From assembly GCA_964511495.1 (NCBI GenBank), contig CAZEFT010000002.1, forward strand, positions 62,001 to 126,000: a stretch of DNA of 64,000 nucleotides, read 5' to 3'. The position numbers and the translations under genes are program-made. A model generated the notes under the pieces. The model searched no databases and was not told the origin of the DNA. It was given only the letters and a program-made list of their open reading frames with translations. Origin of the DNA: Litorimonas sp964511495 (GTDB lineage: Bacteria; Pseudomonadota; Alphaproteobacteria; Caulobacterales; Maricaulaceae). Below are positions 26,173 to 33,976 of this stretch, piece by piece. How positions within the stretch are numbered: the stretch's first letter is position 1; every line of letters begins with the position of its first letter.

Positions 26173-27033
26173 ATGGCTTCACAACTTTATTTTACGCAGA
26201 TAATGCGCTTTGCTCTGATCGGGATGATGGCCTTCATGATTTCCGGTTGCTCTCTTTTGGGCGGCAAGGATAAGAAAGAGCGTCTGGCCTATATCGAACG
26301 CCCGGCGGAACTGATCTATAACGAAGCTTTGGATCGTGTAGAACGTAACGATTGGGATCGGGCTAAGCTTTATTTTCAAGAGGTTGAGCGCCAGCATCCT
26401 TTCTCCAAATGGGCGCGCCGCGCCATGTTAATGAGCGCTTATGCCTCTTACCGGACAGCGGATTACGAAGAAAGCATTGCCACAGCGCAGCGTTTTATCA
26501 GCCTTCACCCCGGTAATGAGAGTACGCCCTACGCCTATTACCTTGTGGCGATTAACTATTATGACCAGATTTATGATGTCGGACGAGACCAAGCGACCAC
26601 AGTGAGTGCGGAGGCCGCTTTGCAACAAGTTGTCCGACGTTACCCCGAAAGTGATTATGCGCGAGATGCTCGTCTTAAACTAGAGCTAACCCAAGATCAT
26701 TTGGCGGGTAAAGAAATGGCGATTGGTCGCTATTATCTCAAAGAAAATCAACAACTTGCGGCGATTGGGCGGTTTAAAAACGTGGTCAAGAACTTTGAAA
26801 CCACATCGCAAACCGAGGAAGCCTTACATCGCTTGGTTGAAGCCTATGTGTCGTTGGGCATTATTAGCGAAGCCAAATTGGTCGGCTCTGTCTTGGGTTA
26901 TAATTACCCTGCGAGTGAGTGGTACGAGGATAGCTATAAATTGCTTGAAGGTTATGGCGTTGATCTAGAAGCCGAGCGAAAGAAGAACCGTCGGGACGGT
27001 TATTGGCGTCGCCTGCAAGAGCGTTTGTTCTAA
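26173..27033 (+). CDS. bamD: Outer membrane protein assembly lipoprotein BamD
   Basis: TPR-type lipoprotein of the BAM complex that inserts beta-barrel proteins into the outer membrane. A signal peptide ends in I-S-G-C (C26 from this start). Helical TPR repeats follow, with the family stretch Y-N-E-A-L-D near residues 50-55 and H-P-F-S-K-W-A. Three starts are possible: TTG 26158, ATG 26173 and ATG 26203; 26173 is taken as a compromise because none has a strong ribosome site, and the shortest would still leave a good lipoprotein signal. A CtrA-type box precedes it. Known in older annotations as ComL. Confidence 0.9.
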   Translation: MASQLYFTQIMRFALIGMMAFMISGCSLLGGKDKKERLAYIERPAELIYNEALDRVERNDWDRAKLYFQEVERQHPFSKWARRAMLMSAYASYRTADYEESIATAQRFISLHPGNESTPYAYYLVAINYYDQIYDVGRDQATTVSAEAALQQVVRRYPESDYARDARLKLELTQDHLAGKEMAIGRYYLKENQQLAAIGRFKNVVKNFETTSQTEEALHRLVEAYVSLGIISEAKLVGSVLGYNYPASEWYEDSYKLLEGYGVDLEAERKKNRRDGYWRRLQERLF

Positions 27034-27044
27034 GAGGGAAGCTC

Positions 27045-28721
27045 ATGCTGAGTGGTCTCTCCGTCCGCAATGTTGTTTTAATTGAACAGTTAAACCTGGA
27101 ATTTGAACCAGGTTTAACCGCGCTGACCGGAGAAACTGGCGCGGGTAAATCCATTATTCTTGATTCATTGGGGATGGCAACGGGTGCGCGGTCTGATCGC
27201 GGCCTTATCCGTATGGGTGCCGACCGGGCTGAAAGTATTGCGTCATTTTCTCTCGCTGAAAACCATCCCGTTCTGACTGTCTTGGACGATCATGACATTG
27301 AGACCGAAACGGGTGAAGATTTGACGCTACGTCGTGTCATTCGCGCCGATGGACGCAGCAAAGCCTATATCAATGATGCCCCGGTCAGTGTGAAGCTGCT
27401 CTCCGAAGTCGGGAAGCTATTATTAGAAGTCCATGGCCAACATGACGGGCGCGGACTTTTGGACCCGCTCACGCACATCACTTTGCTTGATCTGTTTGGT
27501 GGATATGAAGCCGAGCTTTCTGCCGTTGAAACAGCCTATGTAACGCACAAGACGGCAGAAAAAGAATTGCAATCGCTGTTATCTCTACAGGCCAAAGCGG
27601 GAGATGAGCGAGAGTTTTTGGAACATGCTATTGCAGAATTAGACCGTTTGGATGCCCAAGAAGGAGAAGATGAGAAGCTCGCGGATGAACGGCGCTTCCT
27701 ACAGGGGGCTGAAGGCGCATTATCAGAATTAACAGCCGCGCAGGATGCGATGGGTGAAGACGGAGCGTTCGAAGAACGTCTGTCTCTGGCTTTGGCGGGT
27801 ATTGAACGTGTGAATATGAAATTCAGTGACAGTGATGTCCCGGCCGCGAAAGCGCTTGAGCTTGCGGCGCAGGCTTTGGAACGCGCTTTGCTCGAAACGC
27901 AAGAAGCCCGCAATGCCGTCAATATTGCGGCGCAGGGTTTTGATGTGGAGCCGGGCCGTCTCGACGCCGTTGAAAAACGTCTCTTTGCACTGCGGGCAGC
28001 CGCGCGAAAATATGGCTGCGACATGTCCGGCTTGATTGCTCTACGCGCTAAATTCGCAAATGATCTGGAGAAGATTGAGGCGGTCACACTCGACATCGGT
28101 AAGGTTCGCAAAAAAGCGGAAGAGGCTAAAGCCGACTATGATAAAGCCGCCCAAGATTTGACCCGCGCTCGGCAAGATGCCGCCAAAATTCTCGACAAAG
28201 CCGTGATGACTGAATTACCGCCTCTGAAAATGGAGCGGGCTATTTTCGAAACTCATATCGAAGAAGTGCCGGACAGCCCTGTAGGACGAGACGGCGTGCG
28301 TTTTCGCGTCTCGACCAATCCCGGCACAGCATTGGGACCTTTGGACAAAATTGCTTCCGGCGGGGAAATGGCCCGTTTCGCCTTGGCGATTAAAGTCGCT
28401 CTTGCCGGAAAGAATGACGCTGTCATGGTGTTTGACGAGGTCGATCAAGGTGTAGGCGGGGCGGTGGCAGATGCCGTGGGCAAACGCCTGTCTAAACTGG
28501 CCCATAATGCGCAAGTCTTTGTTGTGACCCACAGCCCGCAAGTGGCCGCTGCGGCTGGGCAACAATTCCGTATTGAGAAATCGTCAACGGGTACGACGAC
28601 AACGACCCATGTTCACGCCGTCAAAGATGAGGAGCGTGAAGAAGAAATCGCCCGTATGCTCGCGGGTGAAACCATCACCCAAGAGGCGCGCGCCGCCGCT
28701 CGACAACTCATGGCATCATGA
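27045..28721 (+). CDS. recN: DNA repair protein RecN
   Basis: SMC-like ATPase acting in recombinational double-strand break repair. The ATG at 27045 is preceded by AAGAGGGAA and gives the conserved M-L-S-G-L-S-V-R-N-V-V-L-I-E N-terminus. Walker A G-E-T-G-A-G-K-S is at residues 29-36, a coiled coil fills about 150-370, and the C-terminal A-S-G-G-E-M-A-R-F signature and F-D-E-V-D-Q-G-V-G-G Walker B follow. Length 558 residues. It overlaps ligA by 4 nt. Confidence 0.95.
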   Translation: MLSGLSVRNVVLIEQLNLEFEPGLTALTGETGAGKSIILDSLGMATGARSDRGLIRMGADRAESIASFSLAENHPVLTVLDDHDIETETGEDLTLRRVIRADGRSKAYINDAPVSVKLLSEVGKLLLEVHGQHDGRGLLDPLTHITLLDLFGGYEAELSAVETAYVTHKTAEKELQSLLSLQAKAGDEREFLEHAIAELDRLDAQEGEDEKLADERRFLQGAEGALSELTAAQDAMGEDGAFEERLSLALAGIERVNMKFSDSDVPAAKALELAAQALERALLETQEARNAVNIAAQGFDVEPGRLDAVEKRLFALRAAARKYGCDMSGLIALRAKFANDLEKIEAVTLDIGKVRKKAEEAKADYDKAAQDLTRARQDAAKILDKAVMTELPPLKMERAIFETHIEEVPDSPVGRDGVRFRVSTNPGTALGPLDKIASGGEMARFALAIKVALAGKNDAVMVFDEVDQGVGGAVADAVGKRLSKLAHNAQVFVVTHSPQVAAAAGQQFRIEKSSTGTTTTTHVHAVKDEEREEEIARMLAGETITQEARAAARQLMAS

Positions 28722-30790
28722 GTGAGAGCGGGCTGACAGAAGAGCAGGCCAAACGCCGTATTGCCCTGTTGAGCATGGAAATTCGCGCGGCGGATGAGCA
28801 ATATTACAATGAAGATGCGCCTAGCTTATCCGATGCAGACTATGATTCATTGCGCACAGAATTAGTCACCCTAGAAGCCGAGTTTCCACATCTGATTGCC
28901 AAAAATAGCCCCACGCAAAAAGTGGGGGTAAAACCTTCCGGTAAATTCGGAAAAATCAAACACAGCGTGCCGATGTTGTCATTGGATAACGCTTTCAATG
29001 ATGAAGATGTGCGGGATTTTGTCAAACGTGTGAAACGCTTCCTGAGCCTCGCCTCTGATGCCCCTATGGCCTTTACGGCAGAGCCAAAAATAGACGGTCT
29101 TTCGGCGGCTTTGCGCTATGAAAACGGTGTGCTTGTGACGGGCGCGACGCGCGGGGATGGTGAAACGGGTGAAGATGTCACACGGAATTTGATGACACTC
29201 AAAGAAGACGTTCCGCATCAGCTCAAAGGCTCTGATTGGCCGGCTATTCTAGAAGTGCGCGGCGAGGTCTATATTGAACATGACGCCTTTGAGGCCATGA
29301 ATGAGGCGCAGATTGAAGCGGGTAAACCCGCCTACAAAAATCCTCGCAATGCTGCGGCGGGGTCGCTGCGCCAGATTGATCCGAGTGTCACAGCCACGCG
29401 CCCATTACGCTTTTTCGCCTATGCGTGGGGAGAGGTCAGCGAACCTTTGGCGGAAACGCAATTCCAAGCAGTTGAGAATCTCAATCATTGGGGGTTCTCG
29501 ACCAATCCCGACATGCGACTGCATGATTCAGCGGCGGAGATGATCGCGCATTATGAAGAGATCGCACTGAAACGGGCCTCTTTGGGGTATGATATTGACG
29601 GTGTCGTTTATAAGGTCAACGATCTGGGCTTTCAGGACAGATTGGGCTTTGTGTCCCGCGCGCCGCGTTGGGCCGTCGCGCATAAATTTCCGGCTGAAAA
29701 GGCTGTGACGACTCTCGAAATGATTGATGTGCAAGTGGGTCGCACGGGGGCGCTTACGCCCGTTGCGCGGCTGACGCCTATCACTGTGGGCGGCGTCGTG
29801 GTTTCAAATGCGACCCTGCATAATGAAGACGAGATTGCCCGTCTGGGCGTGAAACCCGGGGACACGGTCGAAATCCAACGGGCAGGGGACGTTATCCCGC
29901 AAGTCTTGCGCGTGGTGGAGTCCGGTGAAGGCGAAGCCTTTACACTGCCGACAAATTGTCCGGTTTGCGGCGCCGAAGCCGTGCGCGACATTGATGAGAA
30001 AACAGGGCGGCAGGATGTTGTGCGGCGCTGCACGAATGGTCTGGCTTGTCCGGCACAAGCCATTGAAGGATTGAAACATTTTGTCTCGCGTCGGGCTTTC
30101 GATATTGACGGTTTGGGCGAAAAACAAGTCGCGCTTTTTTACGAGTTAGAGCTGATTAAAGAGCCCGCTGATATTTTCACACTCGCGGATAAACGCCCTG
30201 CTATGGAGACACTCGAAGGTTTCGGGCAAACCAGTCTCGATAATTTATTCGCGGCCATTGATGCGCGCCGCACCATCAGTTTCCAACGTTTTCTATATGC
30301 CTTAGGTATTCGCCATATCGGCCAAGGGAATGCCGGACTTTTGGCCAAACATTTTCAAACGCAAGACAGGTTTTTGGAACGCCGCGATGATCTCTCCGAT
30401 CATACGAGTTCGGCCTATCTGTCTTTACTCGGAATTGATGGCGTCGGCGATGCAGCGGCGACGGCCTTTAGTCAATTTGTAACGGCCCCTGAAAACAAAA
30501 AAGTCATTGATAATCTTTTGACCCACATCACCATCGAGCCCGTCGAAGCGGTCGCCTCTGATAGTCCCGTCTCCGGAAAGACGGTCGTCTTCACCGGAAA
30601 ATTGGAAAAGTTCAGTCGGGATGAAGCCAAGGCGCAAGCCCAAAAGCTCGGTGCAAAAGTCAGTGGCTCTGTCTCGGGCAAAACCGATTATCTGGTCGCC
30701 GGGCCCGGGGCGGGGTCTAAATTGAAAAAGGCTGAAAGTCTGGATGTCACTGTCCTGACCGAAGATGAATGGTTGGAGCTTATCGGATGA
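28718..30790 (+). CDS. ligA: NAD-dependent DNA ligase LigA
   Basis: Seals nicks in replication and repair using NAD. The order is domain Ia, adenylation domain with catalytic lysine K124 in E-P-K-I-D-G, OB fold, a four-cysteine zinc finger (C-P-V-C then C-x7-C near residues 412-440), helix-hairpin-helix repeats and a C-terminal BRCT domain (about 612-690). 690 residues is standard. It overlaps recN and the next small membrane-protein gene by 4 nt each, so the three genes are probably cotranslated. Confidence 0.96.
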   Translation: MSESGLTEEQAKRRIALLSMEIRAADEQYYNEDAPSLSDADYDSLRTELVTLEAEFPHLIAKNSPTQKVGVKPSGKFGKIKHSVPMLSLDNAFNDEDVRDFVKRVKRFLSLASDAPMAFTAEPKIDGLSAALRYENGVLVTGATRGDGETGEDVTRNLMTLKEDVPHQLKGSDWPAILEVRGEVYIEHDAFEAMNEAQIEAGKPAYKNPRNAAAGSLRQIDPSVTATRPLRFFAYAWGEVSEPLAETQFQAVENLNHWGFSTNPDMRLHDSAAEMIAHYEEIALKRASLGYDIDGVVYKVNDLGFQDRLGFVSRAPRWAVAHKFPAEKAVTTLEMIDVQVGRTGALTPVARLTPITVGGVVVSNATLHNEDEIARLGVKPGDTVEIQRAGDVIPQVLRVVESGEGEAFTLPTNCPVCGAEAVRDIDEKTGRQDVVRRCTNGLACPAQAIEGLKHFVSRRAFDIDGLGEKQVALFYELELIKEPADIFTLADKRPAMETLEGFGQTSLDNLFAAIDARRTISFQRFLYALGIRHIGQGNAGLLAKHFQTQDRFLERRDDLSDHTSSAYLSLLGIDGVGDAAATAFSQFVTAPENKKVIDNLLTHITIEPVEAVASDSPVSGKTVVFTGKLEKFSRDEAKAQAQKLGAKVSGSVSGKTDYLVAGPGAGSKLKKAESLDVTVLTEDEWLELIG

Positions 30791-31233
30791 CACGCAAACT
30801 GCCATTGGATTTAGGCGCGGTTTTTATGTTTGTCGGGGCTTTATTTCATGTGGCATGTTTATTCGGAGGCGCGGACTGGCTTGCCTTTGCGGGTGCTCCC
30901 GCAGAGTTGGTGGAGAGTTATCGCCAAGGTGAGATCTCTCCGATTATTTGGACATTGCTGATCGCGCTCTTGCTCGCAATTTGGGGTTTCTATGCTGTGT
31001 CGGGTAATCAACGGATCAGGCGCTTGCCTTTGCTCAAAACCGCTTTGGCTTTGATTGCTTTGCTTATGATTGTTCGTGGCGCGATTGGGATGGCCCTGCT
31101 TGTCATTATGGACTGGCCTTGGGGCACAACCATGGGTCAATTCCATGCCGTCATATCTGTGATGATTTTCGGTGTCGGACTGTTTTACGCTTATGGTGTC
31201 TTTCAAGTCAGAATGCGGGATAAGACTGGGTAA
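30787..31233 (+). CDS. Hypothetical four-helix membrane protein
   Basis: A 148-residue protein with four probable membrane helices (about residues 8-28, 55-75, 83-105 and 115-138) and short loops. The ATG at 30787 overlaps the ligA stop (ATGA), which supports this start over an upstream GTG. I do not recognise a named family and see no catalytic motif. Its place at the end of a ligA operon gives no functional hint. Confidence 0.7.
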   Translation: MTRKLPLDLGAVFMFVGALFHVACLFGGADWLAFAGAPAELVESYRQGEISPIIWTLLIALLLAIWGFYAVSGNQRIRRLPLLKTALALIALLMIVRGAIGMALLVIMDWPWGTTMGQFHAVISVMIFGVGLFYAYGVFQVRMRDKTG

Positions 31234-31283
31234 CACTGTTCCGCGTTTCTTAAGCGGTCGCGGTCATTTATATATTGCCTTCG

Positions 31284-31307
31284 AGAGGCTGGGCGGTGGT
31301 AGCCTCT
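31284..31307 (+). terminator. Weak hairpin after the ligA operon
   Basis: AGAGGCT (31284-31290) pairs with AGCCTCT (31301-31307) around a 10-nt loop. There is no proper T tract, so it may be a factor-dependent end or simply a transcript-stabilising hairpin separating the ligA operon from the convergent DUF4411 gene. Confidence 0.35.
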
Positions 31308-31347
31308 TCATCAACGCTTTGCGTTCGGATTATCCCCAAAGCGGTAG

Positions 31348-31899
31348 TTAGTTATTAAAGAAATCTGCTGGAAAAATATGTGCTGGATCAAAAGCTGTAA
31401 CAATACCAGTTGCATAGAAAAAATGCGGGCCGCTTATACATTCGCATGTAGCTCCGGGAATTTTGCACGCTGCTGGTATTTTCTTGGTGCTACGTTTATT
31501 TTCATTTGTTACCAAGCAATAGCCATAATGAGAAGCCACAGCGATGAGCCATGGGTCGGCTGGATCGCTGGTTGTTCCTCCGGTTTGAGGCCATAAATGT
31601 GCTGCTTGGTCACTTATTAGCGTGATTTTTGCTGCTACCTCTGCGCAATATTGATCTTCTGTTTTAATTTCCAATAGTTTTTTATGGGGCAATATTTCAG
31701 TTTTTAAGATGGGGTCGTGTTTCATTTCTTTGAACACTTGGCGCACGGTCTTTACATAGCCTGCTTTTGCAAGATTCAAAATACCAGCGAATAATATGGG
31801 CGCGTCATCGCGACTTTTGATGCTCATAAAAACATCTGAATCGATTAGGTAGACTTTTTCACTACTAGACAAGCGATAAAGCTTTGTGCTTATCGACAT
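31348..31899 (-). CDS. DUF4411 family PIN-like protein (putative toxin)
   Basis: The N-terminus V-Y-L-I-D-S-D-V-F, with acidic residues spaced along the chain (E near the middle, D-P-W-L-I-A-V-A later) and a C-terminal V-T-N-E block, is the DUF4411 pattern, a PIN-like nuclease fold. The start at 31899 is chosen because AAGGTG lies 6 nt before it; it overlaps the end of the HTH-ImmA gene by 35 nt in another frame. DUF4411 genes regularly follow HTH plus ImmA/IrrE genes and are predicted to be toxins. Base composition is more AT-rich than in flanking genes. RNase activity is not shown. Confidence 0.75.
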   Translation of the reverse strand: MSISTKLYRLSSSEKVYLIDSDVFMSIKSRDDAPILFAGILNLAKAGYVKTVRQVFKEMKHDPILKTEILPHKKLLEIKTEDQYCAEVAAKITLISDQAAHLWPQTGGTTSDPADPWLIAVASHYGYCLVTNENKRSTKKIPAACKIPGATCECISGPHFFYATGIVTAFDPAHIFPADFFNN

Positions 31900-33004
31900 A
31901 TTCCGACACCTTGCCGAAATGTTTGCCATTGATGCTTAGATATTCTTCTGCATTGGATTTTGAAATCGCGCCGCGTTGATAAGCCTCAAAAATAGCGCCC
32001 GTGTAAGCATTGCCAAGTTCAGAAAGTGTATTAGCGATACCGTCGCCTCCCTTACCTTGCTTGCGAGGTGTATATCCAGAATGCCAGCTAAATTTTCTGG
32101 AAAAGCCCTTTGGCGCGAGGCCTAACCCTTCAAGTCTTAGTGCCAAAGCAATTCGACTGACTTTGAGACGTGAGGCCCAATGTTTGATTTGTTTTTCTTC
32201 CCAATCAACAGGAGAATTAGGCCATATTTTGATAAGTAACCGTAGGGTATCACGTGGCATTAAAATGGCGGCAGCAAATTTATTACAATAAGCTTCGACT
32301 TTGTTCCGGTTATCCAAGTCGGACAGACCGGGTTCTCCTATGAGTAAATGGCAATATTCGTGTAAAAGTGTGAAAGTTCGAGCTACTTTAAACGGTTCTG
32401 ATTTATTAATAACGATTATTGGGTTTGATCCCACATGATTAAGAGTAAATCCGCGGCAATCTGTTAGCGGGAACTTTTTGATAAATACTGGTACACCTTG
32501 GCTTTCCAAGAGTGCCCGCCATCTATTAAAGGCTTCATTGCTTTTCCAAGATATGGGGATGTCAGCAGATAGACCCAAGCGTTCACGTTCTCTTTTAGCA
32601 ACCGTTTCGGGGTCTGTATCCATAGAGTAGCGAGGAATATTGACATCGGGATATTCATCATCCTCATTTGAGACGATGTCTAAGACTCTTCGAAAATTGT
32701 CAACTGCGCTAAATGCAACACTAAACTCAAAACTATGTTTTGGTATACCGCCTTCGATAGTCCTAAAATCATTTGGTAGATTAGGAACCTCGGGTGGCTT
32801 CTTCATAAACAGAGTTGCTTGGGGCAATCTATACTTTGTCGCAATCTCTTCAAATAGCGATAAAGATGGCAATTCTTCACCTGTTTCCAAAGCTTCTAAT
32901 TTTTTAGGATCAATATTAAGGCGTTCAGCAGCGTCAGCTCGGGATAATGACCGAAACTCTCTGGCCCAAACCAAAACATCTTTTTGGACAGGAATAAGAC
33001 TCAT
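31865..33004 (-). CDS. XRE-family HTH protein with ImmA/IrrE metallopeptidase domain
   Basis: A 379-residue protein. An N-terminal helix-turn-helix (about residues 10-65, with L-S-R-A-D-A-A-E-R-L and L-E-A-L-E-T-G-E) is followed by a COG2856/ImmA-IrrE zinc protease domain with H215-E-Y-C-H219 and a downstream E-A-Y-C-N-K-F-A-A-A-I-L-M-P block. Proteins of this class act as phage-immunity or stress switches by cleaving or binding partners; when followed by DUF4411 they are predicted antitoxin/regulator components. The ATG at 33004 is preferred to the TTG at 33049 because it begins just before the HTH. A TCAA-N6-TTGA inverted repeat lies upstream. Confidence 0.8.
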   Translation of the reverse strand: MSLIPVQKDVLVWAREFRSLSRADAAERLNIDPKKLEALETGEELPSLSLFEEIATKYRLPQATLFMKKPPEVPNLPNDFRTIEGGIPKHSFEFSVAFSAVDNFRRVLDIVSNEDDEYPDVNIPRYSMDTDPETVAKRERERLGLSADIPISWKSNEAFNRWRALLESQGVPVFIKKFPLTDCRGFTLNHVGSNPIIVINKSEPFKVARTFTLLHEYCHLLIGEPGLSDLDNRNKVEAYCNKFAAAILMPRDTLRLLIKIWPNSPVDWEEKQIKHWASRLKVSRIALALRLEGLGLAPKGFSRKFSWHSGYTPRKQGKGGDGIANTLSELGNAYTGAIFEAYQRGAISKSNAEEYLSINGKHFGKVSEYVDKHKALSLV

Positions 33005-33052
33005 GCAGTTATGCTCATAATTGTAAACACTACGCTTACTATTGGGCAAATA

Positions 33053-33066
33053 TCAACATATATTGA
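33053..33066. promoter_or_regulatory. Inverted repeat TCAA-N6-TTGA, possible HTH operator
   Basis: A short dyad in an AT-rich stretch 49 bp before the HTH-ImmA start. Autoregulation through such dyads is usual for XRE-type antitoxins; the match is short, so this is tentative. Confidence 0.3.
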
Positions 33067-33352
33067 AAATTTCTAACGTCCGCTATGCCCCGAAAGCAGA
33101 ATGATCCTCACTTAGCATTTCAAAACCCTCAATAAATTCAGTCTGTTGTGAGAAAATCGAGAGAATGATCCACGGTCTGTGAAACTGTGTCATATTAGGT
33201 TTGTTCTTTTCACAGGGCAGATCGAGTGCGCATTGACTTGTTTGGTGGAAAGATAGTGTTTGTCATTGAGGAAGCGTGAGTAATGCCGCGTGAAATCTTT
33301 GGCTCAGCGTGTTGCTGATCAGTCGGATCGCGAGATCCGGTTCGGCCGCTGA
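33067..33352. other. Non-coding gap with short repeats
   Basis: No convincing gene. A 10-bp direct repeat AGAATGATCC occurs at 33098-33107 and 33162-33171, and TGTGAAA (33178-33184) can pair with TTTCACA (33208-33214). Near the right end CGGATC-GCGA-GATCCG (33324-33339) forms a hairpin nested within ATCAG/CTGAT. This may be the promoter and leader region of the structured RNA that follows. Confidence 0.4.
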
Positions 33353-33484
33353 TGGAAAAAGACACTACTGCGGTGCTTCGCTTTGACCCTCAATCGAGGT
33401 GAGGAGTGGGGTTGTAAAAAATCACACTAGACACATGGTTCCCACCTTCAACTCCACAACACCGCAGACAGCCCATTTTTTCCA
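33353..33484 (+). ncRNA. Candidate structured RNA with 6S-like architecture
   Basis: Two long-range stems close this 132-nt segment: TGGAAAAA (33353-33360) with TTTTTCCA (33477-33484), and CTGCGGTG (33368-33375) with CACCGCAG (33460-33467). Inside is a large bubble and then an apical stem, either GAGGTG/CACCTT (33396-33401 with 33443-33448) or GTGGG/CCCAC (33406-33410 with 33441-33445). Closing stem, central bubble and apical stem are the layout of 6S RNA, the regulator of sigma70-RNA polymerase, and CTGCGGTG-CTTCGC-TTTGACCCT recalls the 5' part of 6S. The usual neighbours (zapA, 5-formyl-THF cyclo-ligase) are absent, and strand is not certain because the stems work on both. Confidence 0.5.
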
Positions 33485-33490
33485 AGACTG

Positions 33491-33512
33491 AACTGAAACG
33501 AAACTGAAACGA
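33491..33512. repeat. Tandem 11-bp repeat AACTGAAACGA x2
   Basis: Two exact copies (33491-33501, 33502-33512) begin a roughly 70-base purine-rich strand that leads to the small basic gene. An 11-bp repeat spacing is typical of PhoB/OmpR-class sites, but the sequence does not match a known box. Confidence 0.35.
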
Positions 33513-33563
33513 ACAAGCGAAAGATAAAAAGATAAGAAACGAAGACAGAGAGAAACAAAGACA

Positions 33564-33896
33564 TTGAGCCGAAGACCATCATCAAAAACATACAACGTCA
33601 AAAAACGAAGGCGAAAGTTACGCGCCTTACAAATCGAGGCGAAAATTCACGCTTTGAAATCAGCGCGTAAACCCGCAGTGCCAAAGCCCATATCCGAACG
33701 TGAAAAGCATTTGTTAAAAGCCGTGATGGATGCGCGGCGGGCGGCCTATTTTGAATGTCTCGAACTTGAATTAGTCAATCATCAACGCGCGATGACAGGT
33801 TTGCCACCGCTGAAATCCGTACCCCCCGATACGCCGCAAGCGCGTAAAATCATGCGGATGGAACGAGAGATGATGGGCATATTGGAGCGGCTTTGA
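33564..33896 (+). CDS. Hypothetical small basic protein
   Basis: A 110-residue protein starting with TTG; no ATG or GTG lies in frame before residue 55, and an in-frame stop stands at 33525. The N-terminal half is very rich in arginine and lysine (K-K-R-R-R-K-L-R near residue 13), the rest is probably helical with A-R-R-A-A-Y-F-E-C-L-E-L-E and a terminal M-E-R-E-M-M-G-I-L-E. I recognise no family. Nucleic-acid binding is possible from charge alone. The codon use looks like that of neighbours, which supports a real gene, but the start is uncertain. Confidence 0.5.
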   Translation: MSRRPSSKTYNVKKRRRKLRALQIEAKIHALKSARKPAVPKPISEREKHLLKAVMDARRAAYFECLELELVNHQRAMTGLPPLKSVPPDTPQARKIMRMEREMMGILERL

Positions 33897-33976
33897 AATG
33901 AACAAAAGAGTGTAAAGCTTTCCAGTGACGTGGGAGCCTCCTTACTAACGCGCTTCGCGCGCCGCGTTCGGATGGA

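Noticed and set aside
27536..28111. A 191-codon serine/arginine-rich minus-strand frame opposite recN
   Set aside because: Antisense to the RecN coiled coil; low complexity and no ribosome site.
33368..33467. The long-range stem as part of a tRNA, SRP RNA or RNase P RNA
   Set aside because: None of the conserved sequences of those RNAs (T loop, GGAAGG tetraloop motif, RNase P core) is present.
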